Positions 30,060 through 43,460 are shown, counted from the stretch's first letter. The stretch is DNA of 64,000 bases from Pomphorhynchus laevis (GCA_012934845.2 WNNJ02002909.1:19232-83231), one strand, 5' to 3'. Made by a program: numbers and translations. The notes: a model not told the origin generated them from the letters alone.

Positions 30060-30775
30060 ACAAGCATAAATGGTATACCACTTTTTGCTAGTTTTTTAGT
30101 TAGCAATCCGTGATCTACTCCGTCGAATGCTTTTGAAATTTTTCTCTTGCATGCTACTTATAGGTCATTGATGTATTTAATAAAATCGTTGTTGTTGTTG
30201 TCTTTTGAAAATTCAAAAAATATAATGTCGTTATCAGTGAAGCCTGCTTTATTAGCTGATCAATTAAGATGGGCTGCAAGTAGATTTGTGACATTTGAAT
30301 AGCCATTACTGATGCCATGTTTCTCAGAAACTAATACATTTTCTCATTATAACAATGTATGATACGCTTACTGGTCTATTATTGTCAACTGGAGATCAAT
30401 CTCTTTCTTTAAAGATGGGATAATGACTGATTGGTTCCACTCCTTTAAAAGAGTCATATCAATAATAGATTTCCGAAATATGACACAAAGAGAAGTACAT
30501 ATTGAACTTGCTAATCCACCAATACACACTGAAGGCAACAAATCAGTACCTTTGGAGCTTGTCTTTTTCAGACGATGTAGCTCAGCTAAATCATTGGCAG
30601 AAGTTATCAAATTAATAATGTCAAATTCAAAGAATGCATCACAAGCACCTCTTATCACTGTAGAGGTTCAGAGTACTCGTTTGTAGGCTCTCCATATAAA
30701 AATGCGTTGAGAACAATTCACCAAGGTTCTTATCATTAACGCTATCAAAATATTGATCTATTGAATTATTAGCAT
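30060..30775 (-). mobile_element. CR1-like LINE, RT fragment (CR1-h)
   Basis: The minus strand reads ELHRLKKTSSKGTDLLPSV, SLCVIFRKSI, LLKEWNQSVIIPSLKKEID, and further along KISKAFDGVDHGLLTKKLAKSG. These are RT fingers and palm blocks before YADD. It meets CR1-i head to head at about 30777. Confidence 0.75.
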
Positions 30776-30779
30776 CCAT

Positions 30780-32805
30780 ACTTCGTTGTTGTATACCGCA
30801 GTCCTTGTTTATCTACAAACTCCATTATAAATGTTTTCAATCGTCTCAGTTTAACCCCTAATATTTTGATTCTTAGTGATTTCAATATGCAGACCGTAAA
30901 CTGGGTTACATACACATGCACCGCTGGTACTGATCCGGGCTCAGTTGCATTGCTTTATGCAATGAATGAACTTTGTCTATCTCAAGACGTCAGTGAATTC
31001 ACTAGAATTGGTTCTTCTTCGAAATCGCTTCTTGATTTAGTTCTGACAACGTCAGAAGCGTTTGTTGAGTTTACTACACATTTGGATCCTATTGGTCTCT
31101 CTGATCGTTATTCTGTTGATAAATATTAACACTGATTGTTCTCTAAGTAAATCTTCAGTTAACCTGATAAATCATTTCAGAACTGACATAGATAGTGTCA
31201 GGCAATGTTTAGTATGCGTTATTGACCGGACGCATTCACTGTTGGAGTGGAACAGGCCTTGATATATTTCAGGAACACGCTTTGTGGCATTCTAACTAGA
31301 TTCTCTCCATCATCTTGTTTTAGTAAAACTAACCATTGTCCTGTATTGTTTGGCTATGATGTTAAGAAAGCGATATCTGCACGTCAAAAAATGTTCAAAT
31401 CTTATAAAGCCGAATATGCATGTTTTGACGATTATAGACGTATCCGCAATAAAGCACTATGGTAAAAAATACGTAGCAGGGCAAGTTTAGAAAAGGCTAT
31501 CACTGATAATTATTGTTCAAATCCACGAGAATTCTTTAATTACATTACTAAACGTCAAAACATTTTTCAAAAATCTTTCTCCATCAGAAATCGTGACGGT
31601 CTGTCCTTGTCTAATGAGCGAGAAATAGCAAACGAATTCGCACGAGAATTTTCTACCCTTAAAAAGGCGTCATTAAGACCATTGATTGACCTGCCTAGTA
31701 ATTGTATCATATAGTCTAGGTATTTTCCTAGTTCGCTAAGTGCTCTATTAATTCTTCATGAACTAATGTTTTTAAAAAAGTCGACATGTTCTGATCCTGA
31801 TAATTTACCGTCCATATGTTATCGTCATATTGCTGATATCATCTACATTCCACTCCACGACATATTCTTGCCCTCTGCCACACTGGGACAGGTACCTGAT
31901 GACTGGAAAGGCTCGATAAATACTCCAGTATTCAAAAAGAAGGATCACACAGATCCTAAAACTATAGGCCGATAAGCCTTACGTGTGTGTTGTCGAATAT
32001 TCGAACGGCTGCTCCTTAAGCACTTAATTGCACACCTTGAAGCTGAGAATATACTTTTTAATACTCAACACGGCTTTCGCAAGGATCACTCAACAACTAC
32101 TAATTTAATGATGTCTCACGACCATTGAATGCGCTGTCTGGATTTAGGTACTCATGTCGATGTCATTTTGATTTTTCAAAAGATTTTAACACTATAATAC
32201 ACGCTAATTTGATCAAAAATTTATCAATATTGGATTAAACTGGCACAGTATATGGTGGATCAAGGAAAATATTTCTAACGTATACTGTTATATAAGCGTA
32301 AATTCTACGTTGTATAATCGTTTTCCTTTGAATTGTGACGTCCCTTAAGGGTCTGTAATAGGGGCGACACTGTTCAGCACATACATCAATGATCTGTTTC
32401 CACATGCAAAATCTCGATGCTTGCTTTACGCTGATGACCTAAAGATTTGGCGTCCAGTTGAGTCAAATAAATATGCTCAATTACTCGAAGATGATATTGA
32501 TACTGTATATTCATGGTCGGTGTCCAATGGTCTCCAGCTCAATAATAAAAAATGTACTTCCATCTGTATCTCTCGATCGAAACATAATCAACATAGAGTT
32601 TACCACCTTCGTCAAGCAGCCATTCTTGTGCTGAAAATAAATAGATTTAATCGAATCCGAATTAGATGTATCCGTCGGCGTATTATTCAAACGTTGAATA
32701 GTTTTTCTGAAGAAACCGTATCGACAGAAATAATTACAAAATTTAAGAGCCGAATGGACGATGGCCCGGCAGTAAAGATCCTCAGGAAGACACTATATAA
32801 TTAAT
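30780..32805 (+). mobile_element. CR1-like LINE, mid-endonuclease to ORF2 end (CR1-i)
   Basis: Begins inside the endonuclease (FVVVYRSPCLS, ILILSDFNMQTVNW, SKSLLDLVLTTSE, IGLSDRY where SDH is expected). The linker is around 31340. RT: SACSDPDNLPSICYRHI-like block at 31780, VPDDWKGSINTPVFKKKDH, QHGFRKDHSTTTNLM, MLYADDLKIWRPV (YADD at 32427-32438), VSNGLQLNNKKC. A deletion joins the thumb to the C-terminal LNSFSEETVSTEIITKFKS (32690-32804). Many frame breaks. Confidence 0.8.
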
Positions 32806-32943
32806 TTACTTTCAAACTTTAATTCTATTTAAAATAACATACACGAATTTTGTAAAGGCGAGACAGCTGGGTAGAATCATTATACAAGCTTTAACAAGCA
32901 AAATCGTTTTGCCTTACAATCATCAACGCTTGAGCATATATAT

Positions 32944-33532
32944 ATGGTGGGGAAAAAGTGTAAGAAGCAAGTTAAAAGCCAATGTTTCGTAAGTCCTGTT
33001 AATGACCAATATGTAGAGATAGAGGTGGCATGTTGCTTTGTGAATTGTAATAGAGCAAGTTCTAGAGCGAGTTCTCCGGTGCAGCAAATGTCTACTTTCT
33101 CATATATACGTAAACCATGATCCTTTGCGTTCTATTATTTTCGCCAATGTGTCGGAATCAAGCTCTGTCAATATCTAAAACCGACTAAATAAAGATTTGT
33201 CGAAGGTACGTAGTATTCTCATGATCGTTTTGGCACAATCCCCAGAAGAGATAGTATCTAGTATTAAAATAGTTGCTTTATTCCACATAGGGAGGAAAAT
33301 TAACGATCGTCCTAGACTGCTAAAAGCGATTCTGACAGATCCAAAAGCCGTTAAGACCATCTTTAAGTACTCTTATCGTCTCCAAGGTTCGTCTGCAATA
33401 TTGTTAAAAGATCTCGACGTGAATGAACGTAAGCATTTACGTAAAGCTAAACAATGTTTGAAATCTCGTATTGAAGCTGGTGAGTCAAACTTGACAATTC
33501 GAAATTTTCAGGTTGTGCGGAGGAAGACTTAA
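32944..33532 (+). pseudogene. CR1-j ORF1, internally deleted
   Basis: ATG at 32944: MVGKKCKKQVKSQCFV, then VEIEVACCFVNC, the first half of the PHD-like finger. The second half (FCGFC) is gone by an internal deletion. A frame change follows near 33110. The RRM-like half is open from about 33190: LNKDLSKVRSILMIVL, IVALFHIGRKIND, RPRLLKAILTDPKA, FKYSYRLQGSSAILLKDLD, LTIRNFQVVRRKT, stop at 33532. Confidence 0.8.
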
Positions 33533-33537
33533 ATACA

Positions 33538-36475
33538 TTGGATGCCTCTACAGATAGATCATTCAATCCTTCCTCCGCCGCTCACAAGTCATTGGTAATT
33601 TCAAATATTTCATATGTGGATAATAAATGTTTAAGAAATATTGTCCATTACTCCTCCACATTGTGGTCGGCTCTTGAGCGACGTAGCGAGGATTATCAGT
33701 CATACATACCGAAATCATTGGCTCAGCAGAATCTACCCTTAAGCTTAGAATGTTTGTTATTATATACGAACGCCCGTAGTCTTCTTCCAAAAATTGACGA
33801 ATTAAAACTCCGCATTGAGAATTCGCATCCGCTATTAGTTGCTATTACTGAAACATGGCTTCATGATAGAATTACTGATGCTGAGATCTGGATTGAAAAT
33901 TATACATTTTATCGAGTTGACAGATCTATCTGCAAGGGTGGTGGAGTGATTCTCTACGTGCATAATAGTTTAGAGTTTAAATTGCTAGATGTACGAGCGT
34001 CCGATGGAATCGAGTTATTGCAGGGTAGTGTGTCTCTTCCTACCCTTGGTTCATTGACTTTAAGCTTAATCTATCGCAATCCCACTTCAGATGTTTGTTG
34101 CTTGATCGATTACATTCTAGAGTTTGGTTCTAAACCAAATCTTTTTATAGTTAGTGATATAAACTTAGCGACAGTATATTGGAACATCTACACATCTTCC
34201 GTGTGAGGTCTGTCCACATCATTATTTCTTAATATGATTAACTCGCTAAACCTTACCCAACATGTTTCAAAATTTACCCGATTTTCCCAAGAAAATCAAT
34301 CGCTACTTGATATTTGTCTAACATCGAATAAATACATTATACACAAAGTTACGCACTCCGATCCTTGGGGTGGGTCAGATCACTGTGTTCTCAATTTCTA
34401 CTCAGATTTTACACGTCCTTCAGCTTGTAGATTACAGCAGAATTCTTTAAATTATTTTAAAACTAACTTTGAACTTGTGCGTCAGAATCTATTAAGTATT
34501 TCATGGCTCAGTCCGTTTTATGTAGGGGTTGATAAGGCATGCTATCAGTTAGAAGCCACCCTTAAGGAATTACTCATACGATTTTCGCCCCGTAAAACCG
34601 TTGCAAATCGTTTACACCATAGACCTTGGTTTGACAAAGAGTTAAAGAATGCTTTAAAATTAAAAAAATGAAATTTCAGTTGTTTTCTAATAATAGTATT
34701 GATTACTGTAGGTATAGAGAGGCCAGAAATCGGTTCACATTTCTTTAACGCTTCAAACAATGTCAATTTGAAGAGAAAATTGCTCAAATGTCAATTTATA
34801 ATCCCAAATCCGTATTCAATTATGCTAATTTCAACAACAAAAATAAACACATTGGTTTACTTGTTGATACTGATGGTTGCACATTGATTAAATATGATGA
34901 CATAGCGAATGCTTTCGCTCAACATTTTTGCATAGGAGTTCGTAAATCCTCCTCCGTCACCTATGCCTCGTACTGTCCATCGAATATAAACATTCTTCAG
35001 ATGTTTTCTGTTAATGATGTAGTGCTAGAGCTCAAGCGGCTTAAATCGTCAGGTTCTATTTGTCCTGATCGTTTACCACCGGTATTTCTCAAGAATATCG
35101 CTGATGTTATCGGCATACCACTATATTGGATTTGTGTCGCCTTCTTGTACTTCGGTTGTGTCCCGATGAATTGGAAACTTTCGTTGATAAGGCCCATTTT
35201 GAAGAAAGGTGATCCATCTTCAGTTGAAAATTATCGCCCGATGAGTCTAACGTGTGTATTGTGTCGAGTTTTGGAAAGGATAATATACCGCATTGTAAGC
35301 GATTATCTAGAATCCAACAAATTATTGTGTAACAATCAACATGGATTTCGAAGGGATCGCTCAACAATCACTAATCTCTTGATTGCCCAGAATAGCTGGG
35401 GTTCGTTAGTTGATAAGGGCTTTTATGTTGATATAGTATTTTTTGATTTTTCAAAAGCGTTTGATATGGTTCTACATGACATCTTGATTCAGAAAATGCG
35501 TTCTCTAAACATTTATGCACTTATTATTCGCTGGATAAAAAAATTTTTATCTAACAGATTCTATCAGGTTGTTGTAAATGATTCTCTTTCTGATCCTTAT
35601 CCGGTCAATGTTGGAGTTCCGCAGGGTTCGGTCCTCGGCCCATTGTTATTCTGTATTTTCATTAATGACCTTCCTTCCATTTTGAACTCACTCTCTCTTA
35701 TATGCAGACGACCTAAAAATTTGACAGGCTATCCGGTCAGATTCGGACACGGTGCTAGTTCAATCGGATATCGACAGCATTTCCAACTGGGCTTATATGA
35801 ATGGTCTGTCACTGAATATATCGAAGTGTGCTTGTATGCGTTTACAATCACGCAGTCATAGTGTGTATCCAACTTATCATCTTGAGGATAAGAACATTAA
35901 AGTAGTAACTTGTCTTAGCGACCTTGGAATAGCAGTTGCGAATGATTTTTCGACTAGTTGGAATACTGAGTTGACTTGCTCAAAAGCAAATCGAATGATT
36001 GGAATGATTCGTAGAACTTTTAGTGTATTGAGTTCAGTTTCATTTAGAGCACTCGCACACGCATTTGTGATCATTCATCTTACCTATGCATCACAATGTT
36101 CGTTCCCAAGAACAGTATACGAGAAAAGTAGAATTGAAAATGTGCTGCGCCGGGCAACAAAGCTCGTAAATTCAGTTAAAGCCTTATCTTATAATGAAAG
36201 GCTAAAAAAACTTGGTATAGTTTCTATAAGCGACCTTCGGTTTCGGCGAGATATGTGTTCAACATGGGAAGCTTTACACAAAAGAAATCACGTCTTAAGA
36301 GAATTGATGACTGTTCGGAAAAGTTGGGCTTTGCGTGGGCACAATTTTACTTTAGCCCATCGCTGAGTTACACGCTCTAAAACTGTACAATTTGGACACC
36401 GAATCGTAGGTAAGTGGAACCGATTAAGTGAAGAAATTGTCCACTCAAGATCTGTTTCAGCATTCAAACATTAAC
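33538..36475 (+). pseudogene. CR1-j ORF2 (endonuclease and RT)
   Basis: Endonuclease: LLYTNARSLLPKIDE, LLVAITETWLHDR, YRVDRSICKGGGVILYV, LIYRNPTSD, NLFIVSDINLATVYW, stop, QSLLDICLTSNKY, GGSDHCVLNF. Linker HHRPWFDKEL. RT in one open frame 34788-35715: SGSICPDRLPPVFLKNI, LIRPILKKGDPSSVENYRPMSL, NNQHGFRRDRSTITNLLIA, VDIVFFDFSKAFDMVLHD, VGVPQGSVLGPLLFCIFIND. The YADD block (TATGCAGACGAC at about 35700) lies in the next frame. The C-terminus RGHNFTLAHR and VGKWNRLSEEIV ends near 36472. About four or five breaks. Confidence 0.88.
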
Positions 36476-36559
36476 TTTTTTGACTTTTGTTTGTGAGTCT
36501 TTCTTTTTTCTTTACTTTTTTTTAACTGTGCAACTATGAGCTTTGCTCGTCTGTTTGCC

Positions 36560-39500
36560 GAAATTTTTTTAAATAATCAAATTTATTTGTATAAATAACA
36601 ATTCGGGGTTACCCGCAAATGAGTCCCGATATTATTAAAATGTCAGTATGCTGTTTGTTCGCGGCGATATATGCCGTTATGCACCGGATTTCGACGCGTA
36701 GATCTCGGGGCTCGTAAACAAGCAGAGACGGCCCGGACAAGCTCGAAGCTTATTTTCTTTTTATGTAGGATTAGGGCATCTCCATAGGTGACATTGTGTA
36801 GGCTTGCATTGCCTACATATTTCGCTGCAACTGTCTTTAGAACTTTAATTGCCTCCTTTCCGATGCCACCTGAAGTTGAAAATATCAAAGGGACACATTT
36901 TGCTCGTTCGATTTTCTCCACTCTTTCATTGTATTTGGCACGTTTACGATTTTCATTGAATTCGAAGGACGCATTGAGGCTTCTGCTGACAGTCGATTGT
37001 GCATGGATTGAGATTACATTTACGTCGATAAACGTTCGCTCAAATCGACTGCCTTCCAAGCCACTGCATACCACATCTAAACGTGCCTTATTATCACGCG
37101 ATGTCGTTGGAACCTCAAAGTCTATATCATTTGGGATCATAGATAGCACTGGTTCCACTTCCACACCAGAACAAATTTCTGAAAGAGCTTTTGTATTATA
37201 TCACGGATAGCGTCATGGCGAAATATCGTTAGTCCGCCACGCTTACATGCCAAAGCGTGATTCACATTGAGGATTTCACCACACTTACATTTGGTCCCTA
37301 CCAGTTCGCATGGAGTCCACCCATATCTTGCACATAACCCATCTCTGAATTGGTTCGGAGTCAGCTCAAAACGGTGCTGGACAAGTGGTAATGAACTCAG
37401 TCATGCAGAAGCTCCGTCTCTTGATGCATGTGAAATCACTCGACACTACTCCATCACACTGCGCCAGTGCCTGCTGAAGTCGCACGGTGAATTCATTATG
37501 ACGTTGTGTGCCCAACTTTTTCAAGGTGTTCGTCTGTAGATCGCGTAACTCGTAACCGGATTTTGCGCTCTTGAAGGTGTCACTAAGGACTACTGATGAG
37601 CTATAGACACTCGTTATAGAAAACACCGGATCTACGATGCCAAGTCTTCCCAAACTTAAAGGCGATGTTAACATACAGTTCCACGTCTCGTTTAAATTTT
37701 CTTTTGTTATTGCTGGTATTAATCGATCTTTTAAAGCTATTTGTAGGCTCTCCATATGTGTATGCTCACATGGTACTGTTTTCATGTAATAAGTCCACTT
37801 GAATTGTAATGATTTCGTTAAGCCGGTATATGCCGCTTGAGGATCCAGTTCTGCAATGCACGTCAATTTATCAATTACCTCTGACCATTTTAGCGATTCA
37901 TTCCTTGTGGTTGATGAAACGTAAGCGCCGGTTCCAATGGGAACTCCCAAAATTCTTATACTATCATTTGAACAAGTAATCTGTTGTGACGGAAGTTCTG
38001 AGGGATTTAATGGCGTTGGTGAAAGTAGCTGTGTTTTTGTTACGTTCACGTGATAACCATACTCCGGGCCTATGTCATTTAGTATATTCCATACTGTACG
38101 TAAATCTCGAATACGGCCAACGAAGTTTGCATTATCCGCGAACCACCGCTGTTTGACGTCAGGAACCGCTTTCCGAATTTCCATAATAAGAGGCATCGAT
38201 GCCATAGCAAAGCCGGCCATCGCGAAGGGATCGCCTTGTGTGAATCCTTCCGTGCTGTAAATACTGTCGCCTCCTAGTACAAGTTGAGAAGGTGAGGTAT
38301 ATAGGTTCTTGATAACAGTAGCCATCGATGGAGCAATAAATTTCATGTCATGCAAGGCGGCAATCCGATTAATGGAATTAAACGCGTTCTTGGCATCTAT
38401 TGCTAATATGCATCTATCGTGTCCCTTCTCGAATTCCTTTCGCAGCGAATGAATTGCAAATTCAATACCCCCGCGTTGGCATGCACATAATTGTTCGTTA
38501 CCTGCCACATCATGAAACTCCGGCCTTATCTTGCATAATATCGTTTTAGAGATTATACGTCTCACAACATCACAAACGCCAATGGGTCTAATCCCGCCAT
38601 TTTTTTGCTCAGAGCAATAAGTCTACTTGCGGTAAATGCTTCCAGAGCTTCAGGACATATAACTTCAGTTGTTAATCTTATCCCGAAATCTGCAAGTGAT
38701 CTTGCTAAAGTTTGAGAATGAACTCCAAAGCGACTCAGAAGTTGAATCCACATGGTAGAGTCCAATCCGGATGGACCGGTCCCACCTTTCGTTCTTCTAG
38801 CTGCGCGCATAATATCCGCCGCTTTGATATCGCTAAATTCATCTGGGTAAAGAGGTTGTATATTTGGAAGATGATGCTTTAAGAGTACTTTTTGATCAGG
38901 AATCTTTGCAGCTGGGTGTAGATCCTGCGGAATTTCTCTGACTAAACTTCCATTAAATAAAGAGGTCGGCTTTAGGACAGCAGATGAAAACGATTCTTCC
39001 AAGACAACTCTACTAGCATGTACTTTACCTCGACTTAATAAACGACAGTAGGCCTTTTTCCAATCTTCATGGGGGATTTTCGTTACTCTTTGAGCTAATT
39101 TCGACTGTAAATACTGGGATTCTTCAAATAGTTCTCTGATTTTTTTCGTGCCAAAGTTGCAACCTCCGTTGTAAAGCCTTGCGTGTTGCTGAAACTTTGC
39201 TTGAGTTCACGGATTGAAGAATAAGCTGACAAAACACGACAGCCGTCTTTGTTGCAGATTTTTCATCTGCAGCTTTATTCGCCACACTGTCGTAAAACGA
39301 AGCTAATATATTCACGAACGTGTTGATTGCCGAGCATTGAGGTAGGTGAAATTGATTTGGTCTCCATTGCAGTACCGTTTGATAAATATTGGTCGGATTG
39401 TAAAATGAGGCATTATCGTGTATGATGCCTCCATTGATGGGCATCCTGATAGAGTTTACCTCATTAGTGGCTCGGTCACTTCTTGTCAGAATGTGCTCAT

Positions 39501-39765
39501 CAAAATGTGTTATTTGACCCTCTTGTGATGGAGTGATGGAGTTGTACCGTTTATTAGAGCAGTTTGGTGCCCTGCAGTTTGTGCAAGAACGTTTTGCCTT
39601 GGCACATTTGCATCCCTTGCACTTAGACGCCTGTCCGTTACAAGTGCAACAAAAGATTACGTTCGAGGTTTTTCCCTTAGTCATTGACGTACAGCTTCAA
39701 CTGCGCACCCCGGGAAATGCCCTGGGCGTACGGCTTCGTTGTAGTTATAATTGTAAGTAGTTTCT
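36560..39765 (-). mobile_element. RLE-type LINE, full length with breaks (RLE-e)
   Basis: The only copy with an N-terminal ATG (39684), and with a short 5' leader to about 39765. The 3' UTR has the hairpin at 36603-36629, with outer stem TCGGG/CCCGA. Its 5' end directly abuts the 3' end of RLE-f, head to tail. About four lesions split the frame. Confidence 0.88.
36643..39684 (-). pseudogene. RLE-e ORF: Cys cluster, RT, RLE-like nuclease
   Basis: MTKGKTSNVIFCCTCNG opens a dense Cys cluster (CCTC, CKGCKC, CTNCRAPNC, within residues 12-43), then VLQWRPNQFHLPQCSA. RT blocks: GPSGLDSTMWIQ, SRLIALSKK (frameshift near 38570), LAIDAKNAFNSINR, STEGFTQGDPFAMAGF, RWFADNANFVG (FADN at 38131-38142). The knuckle region near 37280 has stops. 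The nuclease-like part KARLDVVCSG, TFIDVNVISI, KRAKYNERV, PLIFSTSGGIG is open from 37164 to 36643. FADN replaces an aspartate that is metal-binding in active RTs. Confidence 0.88.
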
Positions 39766-39774
39766 TGAAAAAAT

Positions 39775-42005
39775 TTTTAATAATAAATTTATTTAATAAA
39801 TTTACAAAAAAGGGGTTCCCGCAAATGGGCCCACTAGACGATTGAGCGATCATTTGTTTATATATACAATTGTTGCAATTGGCAAAGTTCGCCACCTTCT
39901 TCGTCGCGCCATCTGATTGTTTTACCGAGTTCACCACAAGTATCCACGGCTGTTCGGGCGCTTTGGTTCGCGAATTGTTTGATTTTTGATTGTGATCGCG
40001 CGCTTCTGAGGCATGCGGAGGCCGATCGGGCTATTATGAATGAGATGCGACGCTTTAAGTGTGTCACGGCATGCGCGTATTCAATAATACCCCTTTGCGC
40101 TTTTGCCATTGCTATCCGCTTTATCAAGGCTTGCGACTCCTTTCCCATACCACCTGACGAAGAAAATATCAGCGAAATGAATTTACCGTGCTCTACTTTC
40201 GTCACCCTTTCTAGATATTTGGCATTTTTTCGCGACACATTGTAGTCAAATGCTGGATCGACTGGTCGGCTGACGTACGACTGAGCAAAAATATTAAATA
40301 CGTTGACGTCGAAGAACGTCCGCTCGAATCGCTCGTTTCCTAAGCCTAGGCAGGATATATCAAGTCGGGCACCATAATCACGACATGTTGTTGCCGTGTC
40401 GAGATGTAAGTTGTCTGGAACAGGTTGCAGCACTGGTTCAACCTCAACGTCACGAATGATTGATGCCAATTCCCTGGCAATTTCGTCTCGAACGGAGTCA
40501 TGCCGAATAGATGGCAATCCACCTTTTGGACATGAAAGTCCGTGCCCCAGCGACAGTTGTTCGCCACATGGGCATGCTCTGCCGATCAGGTCTGACGGGG
40601 TTTGTCCATAGCGTGCTGAGATGGCGTCTCTGAACTCCCTTGGAGACAAGTAGAATTTTTCAGTTTTTAAGGGCAGGGCGCTTAGCCACGATGATGCGCC
40701 TTCTCTTCGAGCATGTTTGGTTGCGGTCTGGGCAACTATATCCATTTTGAGAAGGGCATCTGACAACCGTTTGTTTTGTATTTTATCACGACATGTCGCT
40801 TGCTGTTTAATTTGTTTTGATTGTATGTCGCGCAAAGCCTGTCCGGTAATTCCCAACTCGTAGGTGTTGCTAATTGATTGTGAGAGGTCGTAGTTTGAAC
40901 GAGCGGTTAGGAAGGGGTCGTGAACTCCTAGACCGCCCATACCTAGAGGGGATGTCACGATGGTTTCCCATCCATTTTCGATTGGCAATCCTGTTATGAT
41001 GCTCAGGAGCTCTTTATTCAATTGCTCGGATATGCCATTTAAAAGAGCATTGTCGCACTTTATTGTTTTTGTGGTATAAATCCACTTTGCTTGTATGGCG
41101 TGTGTTAGTCCTGCATATGCTACGTGTGGGTCGATTTTTGCGACCTTGCCTGGACGACTTAGTAATGTTGATCATGCATCCACACGTTGGCTGAGTTCCG
41201 CTGCTTCATATTCGGGTGTACCAACTGCAGATCCAAGCACCCTCATTCCGTCATAAAATATCTTTATGTCTGGTGACGGTAGCTGGTCAGCATGTAGGCG
41301 ATGGTGCGATAGTATTTGCGACTTGCTCGGGTTCACGAAATAACCGTACTTTGGACCGTCTGTTGAAAGAACTTTCCATACTTATTTGATTTTGCTTGGG
41401 CAACCAACAAAATTCGCGTCGTCGGCAAACCAAACTTGATGCACACCTGGGACTGTCCGTCGAATTTTTTCTATTAGCGGTAAAGAGGCTAGGGAAAAGC
41501 ATGGCATTGCGAATGGGTCGCCCTGCGTAAAACCCTCCTCGGAAAGCATGTTGTCGCTACCGAGTGCTAAGACTGAAGGTTTATGGTACAGATTATGTAT
41601 TACGCACGACAAAGATGGGCATGTAAATTTAAGGTTATGGAGAGCGGCTTGCCTATTGACAGAATTGAATACATTTGAGGCATCGATGGAAACAAGACAC
41701 GCGTCGGTGTTTGCTCTGTACAGCGATCGCAGTTTGTGCACAGCATGTTCGGCACTGCTCTGTTGTCCGGCCGCGGTTTGAAGATTTCCAGCGACGGCTT
41801 GTATATCTTCTTTGACGAGTACCAAAATTGTTTTCGAAATTATTCTCCTGGCGGTGTCACACACGCCTATTGGTCGGATACCACCGTTGCTCTTTTTTAA
41901 AGCGATCAATCGGCAGCTCGTAAAACATTCCAGGGATTTTGCTGGTACCTTTTTGGTGGAAATCCAAACTGCAAATCGTGCTAATAATAATTTGTATTTA
42001 TGATG
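39775..42005 (-). mobile_element. RLE-type LINE, 5'-truncated (RLE-f)
   Basis: Begins inside the RT (LLARFAVWISTKKVP at about 41990) and runs through nuclease and 3' UTR with the hairpin at 39812-39833, ending near 39775. The RT box is intact (WFADDANFVG, 41418-41429). Frame breaks lie between about 41400 and 41020. It is followed directly by the 5' leader of RLE-e. Confidence 0.87.
39858..41045 (-). pseudogene. RLE-f ORF C-terminal part: knuckle and nuclease-like domain
   Basis: An open frame of nearly 400 codons; it is open upstream of 41021, so no true start is implied. It reads GMGGLGVHDPFLTARS, EGASSWLSALPLKTEKFYLS, FRDAISARYG, CPCGEQLSLGHGLSC (full CCHC knuckle), SIRHDSVRDEI, ARLDISCLGLG, TFFDVNVFNIFAQS, RKNAKYLERVTKVEHGKF, SLIFSSSGGMG. 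This is the best preserved knuckle-plus-nuclease region and shows the R2-type order clearly. Confidence 0.87.
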
Positions 42006-42349
42006 GAACTGTAATAGCCTTTGACTCATTTTGTTGTCAATTTATAATAATAGTATGAATTCTGTAGTTTTAATTAGTTGAATTGATTATAAAATAATCG
42101 CTCTGTAATAACACATTTTTACAGCCTACTTTTCACTACCAAGTGTTTGGATAGGATATGGTATTTTCAAATAGAAATGATTTCTTAAGTTTGCAAATCA
42201 TCATTTACTCAACGCTATCGGAGCTTCAAAGCTCTACAACTTTTGGTGATTTTACAATGAAATATGGTAGTAATGAAGATCTGGTTCAATTCTTTCGTCT
42301 ACTGGAGACAATTCTAATCAGGTTAGTGATGTTTCGTGTTTATTAAATG

Positions 42350-43460
42350 CAGATAAGGGGCTGCTACCCCCGATTCCAAAATTAGCTAACCTGTGCATCA
42401 TCAATTCAAAAAAACCAATAGAGAAACACAATCTCTTCTCAACCTTTTTGCGAAAGTTTGTATCAATTCATCCAAACAGGGTGCTGTTCAATTCAGTGAA
42501 GATTTTGGACAATACTGTAAGAGTTTCCTTCCCGAATGCCTCTTTATTAAAGGAATACAAAGATTATTTTGACAAGCACCTTTTGGACTCTGGTTCCATA
42601 ACGTTGAAACCCCTTCAGTGCTCAGTTAAAATATCTAATTTTCCATTGTTTCTAACAGAAGAAGATTTGATAACTCTGAAAAAATTGTATGGCCTCCAAT
42701 CAGTGAGGCAAGTCCTAGGTGAGGGGGCGACCCCCTCCCAGTGGCTTTTGCAAATACAGATCTTGATTCCGGTCTGCTTCTTTCTAAATCGTCAGCGAAT
42801 CCTTTCCTAGGTTTTAACTTAGGATTCACTCCAATTGACGAAGACCGACTCACATTCCCACACTGTAACAAGTGCCATGCCTGGGGCCACTGGTACTCTA
42901 CATGCAGCAAGGCCTTGATATGCGGTGTTTGTGGTGCTGGGGATTGTCAGTATGCTTTAAAAGGGGAAAGATGTCAGGCCTCCTCCTCTTGCGCTAATTG
43001 TGGAGGGGAACATCCGGCCTGGTCAAGGCGCTGCAGAATATTTAAAGAATATAAACAACTGTTTGTTAAGCCTAGAACCCCGATCAACTACGCCTCTGCT
43101 GCTGGTTCATCAGCCGACCGGATGTCAAACGCTGACATCATTCAACTTCTTGATAACCAGAAACGAGTAATTTTTTCGCAATTTCAAACAATGATTGGAC
43201 CTCTGCTATCCTCTTTTGTAGGGACAACAGCTGCCCCCATGCCTAACGAGCTTAAAACCCCCCACTCCAAGAAGAGGGGGGCTTCGGCCAGAACAGTCCC
43301 ACCCCCCAAGGTGGGGAAGATGATCAAGGATAAGAAGGCTTCTCTGGGAAATGAAGATATTGCCCTGGGGGTACGACCCGCGACGGGGCTAGTGGCAGTG
43401 AGGGTAACCCTCCTGCACCTAGCTCTGTCTAGGTTGGCATCCCCCTTCCAACTAATTTAG
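42350..43460 (+). pseudogene. JK-e ORF1
   Basis: In frame with the copy at 9435, the sequence reads NQVSDVSCLLNADKGLLPPIPKL from about 42315, but a TAA TGA pair precedes it and no ATG fits, so the start is lost. RRM-like part: NRVLFNSVKILDNTVRVSF, SITLKPLQCSVKISNFP. A frame change lies near 42750. Three knuckles follow: CNKCHAWGHWYSTC, CGVCGAGDC, CANCGGEHPAWSRRC. ORF1 ends at a TAG at 43460, five bases before the ORF2 ATG, so the overlap seen in JK-b is lost here. Confidence 0.85.

Larger units (their letters stand above)
32944..36550 (+). mobile_element. CR1-like LINE, near full length (CR1-j)
   Basis: Holds ORF1, ORF2 and a 3' tail with the hairpin GAGCTTTGCTC at 36538-36548. Long stretches are open. 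Its 3' tail is cut by the 3' end of RLE-e on the other strand at about 36560. Confidence 0.88.

Noticed and set aside
36788-37539. Plus-strand frames of 90-140 codons opposite RLE-e
   Set aside because: They are antisense shadows of a conserved coding region and show no independent motifs.
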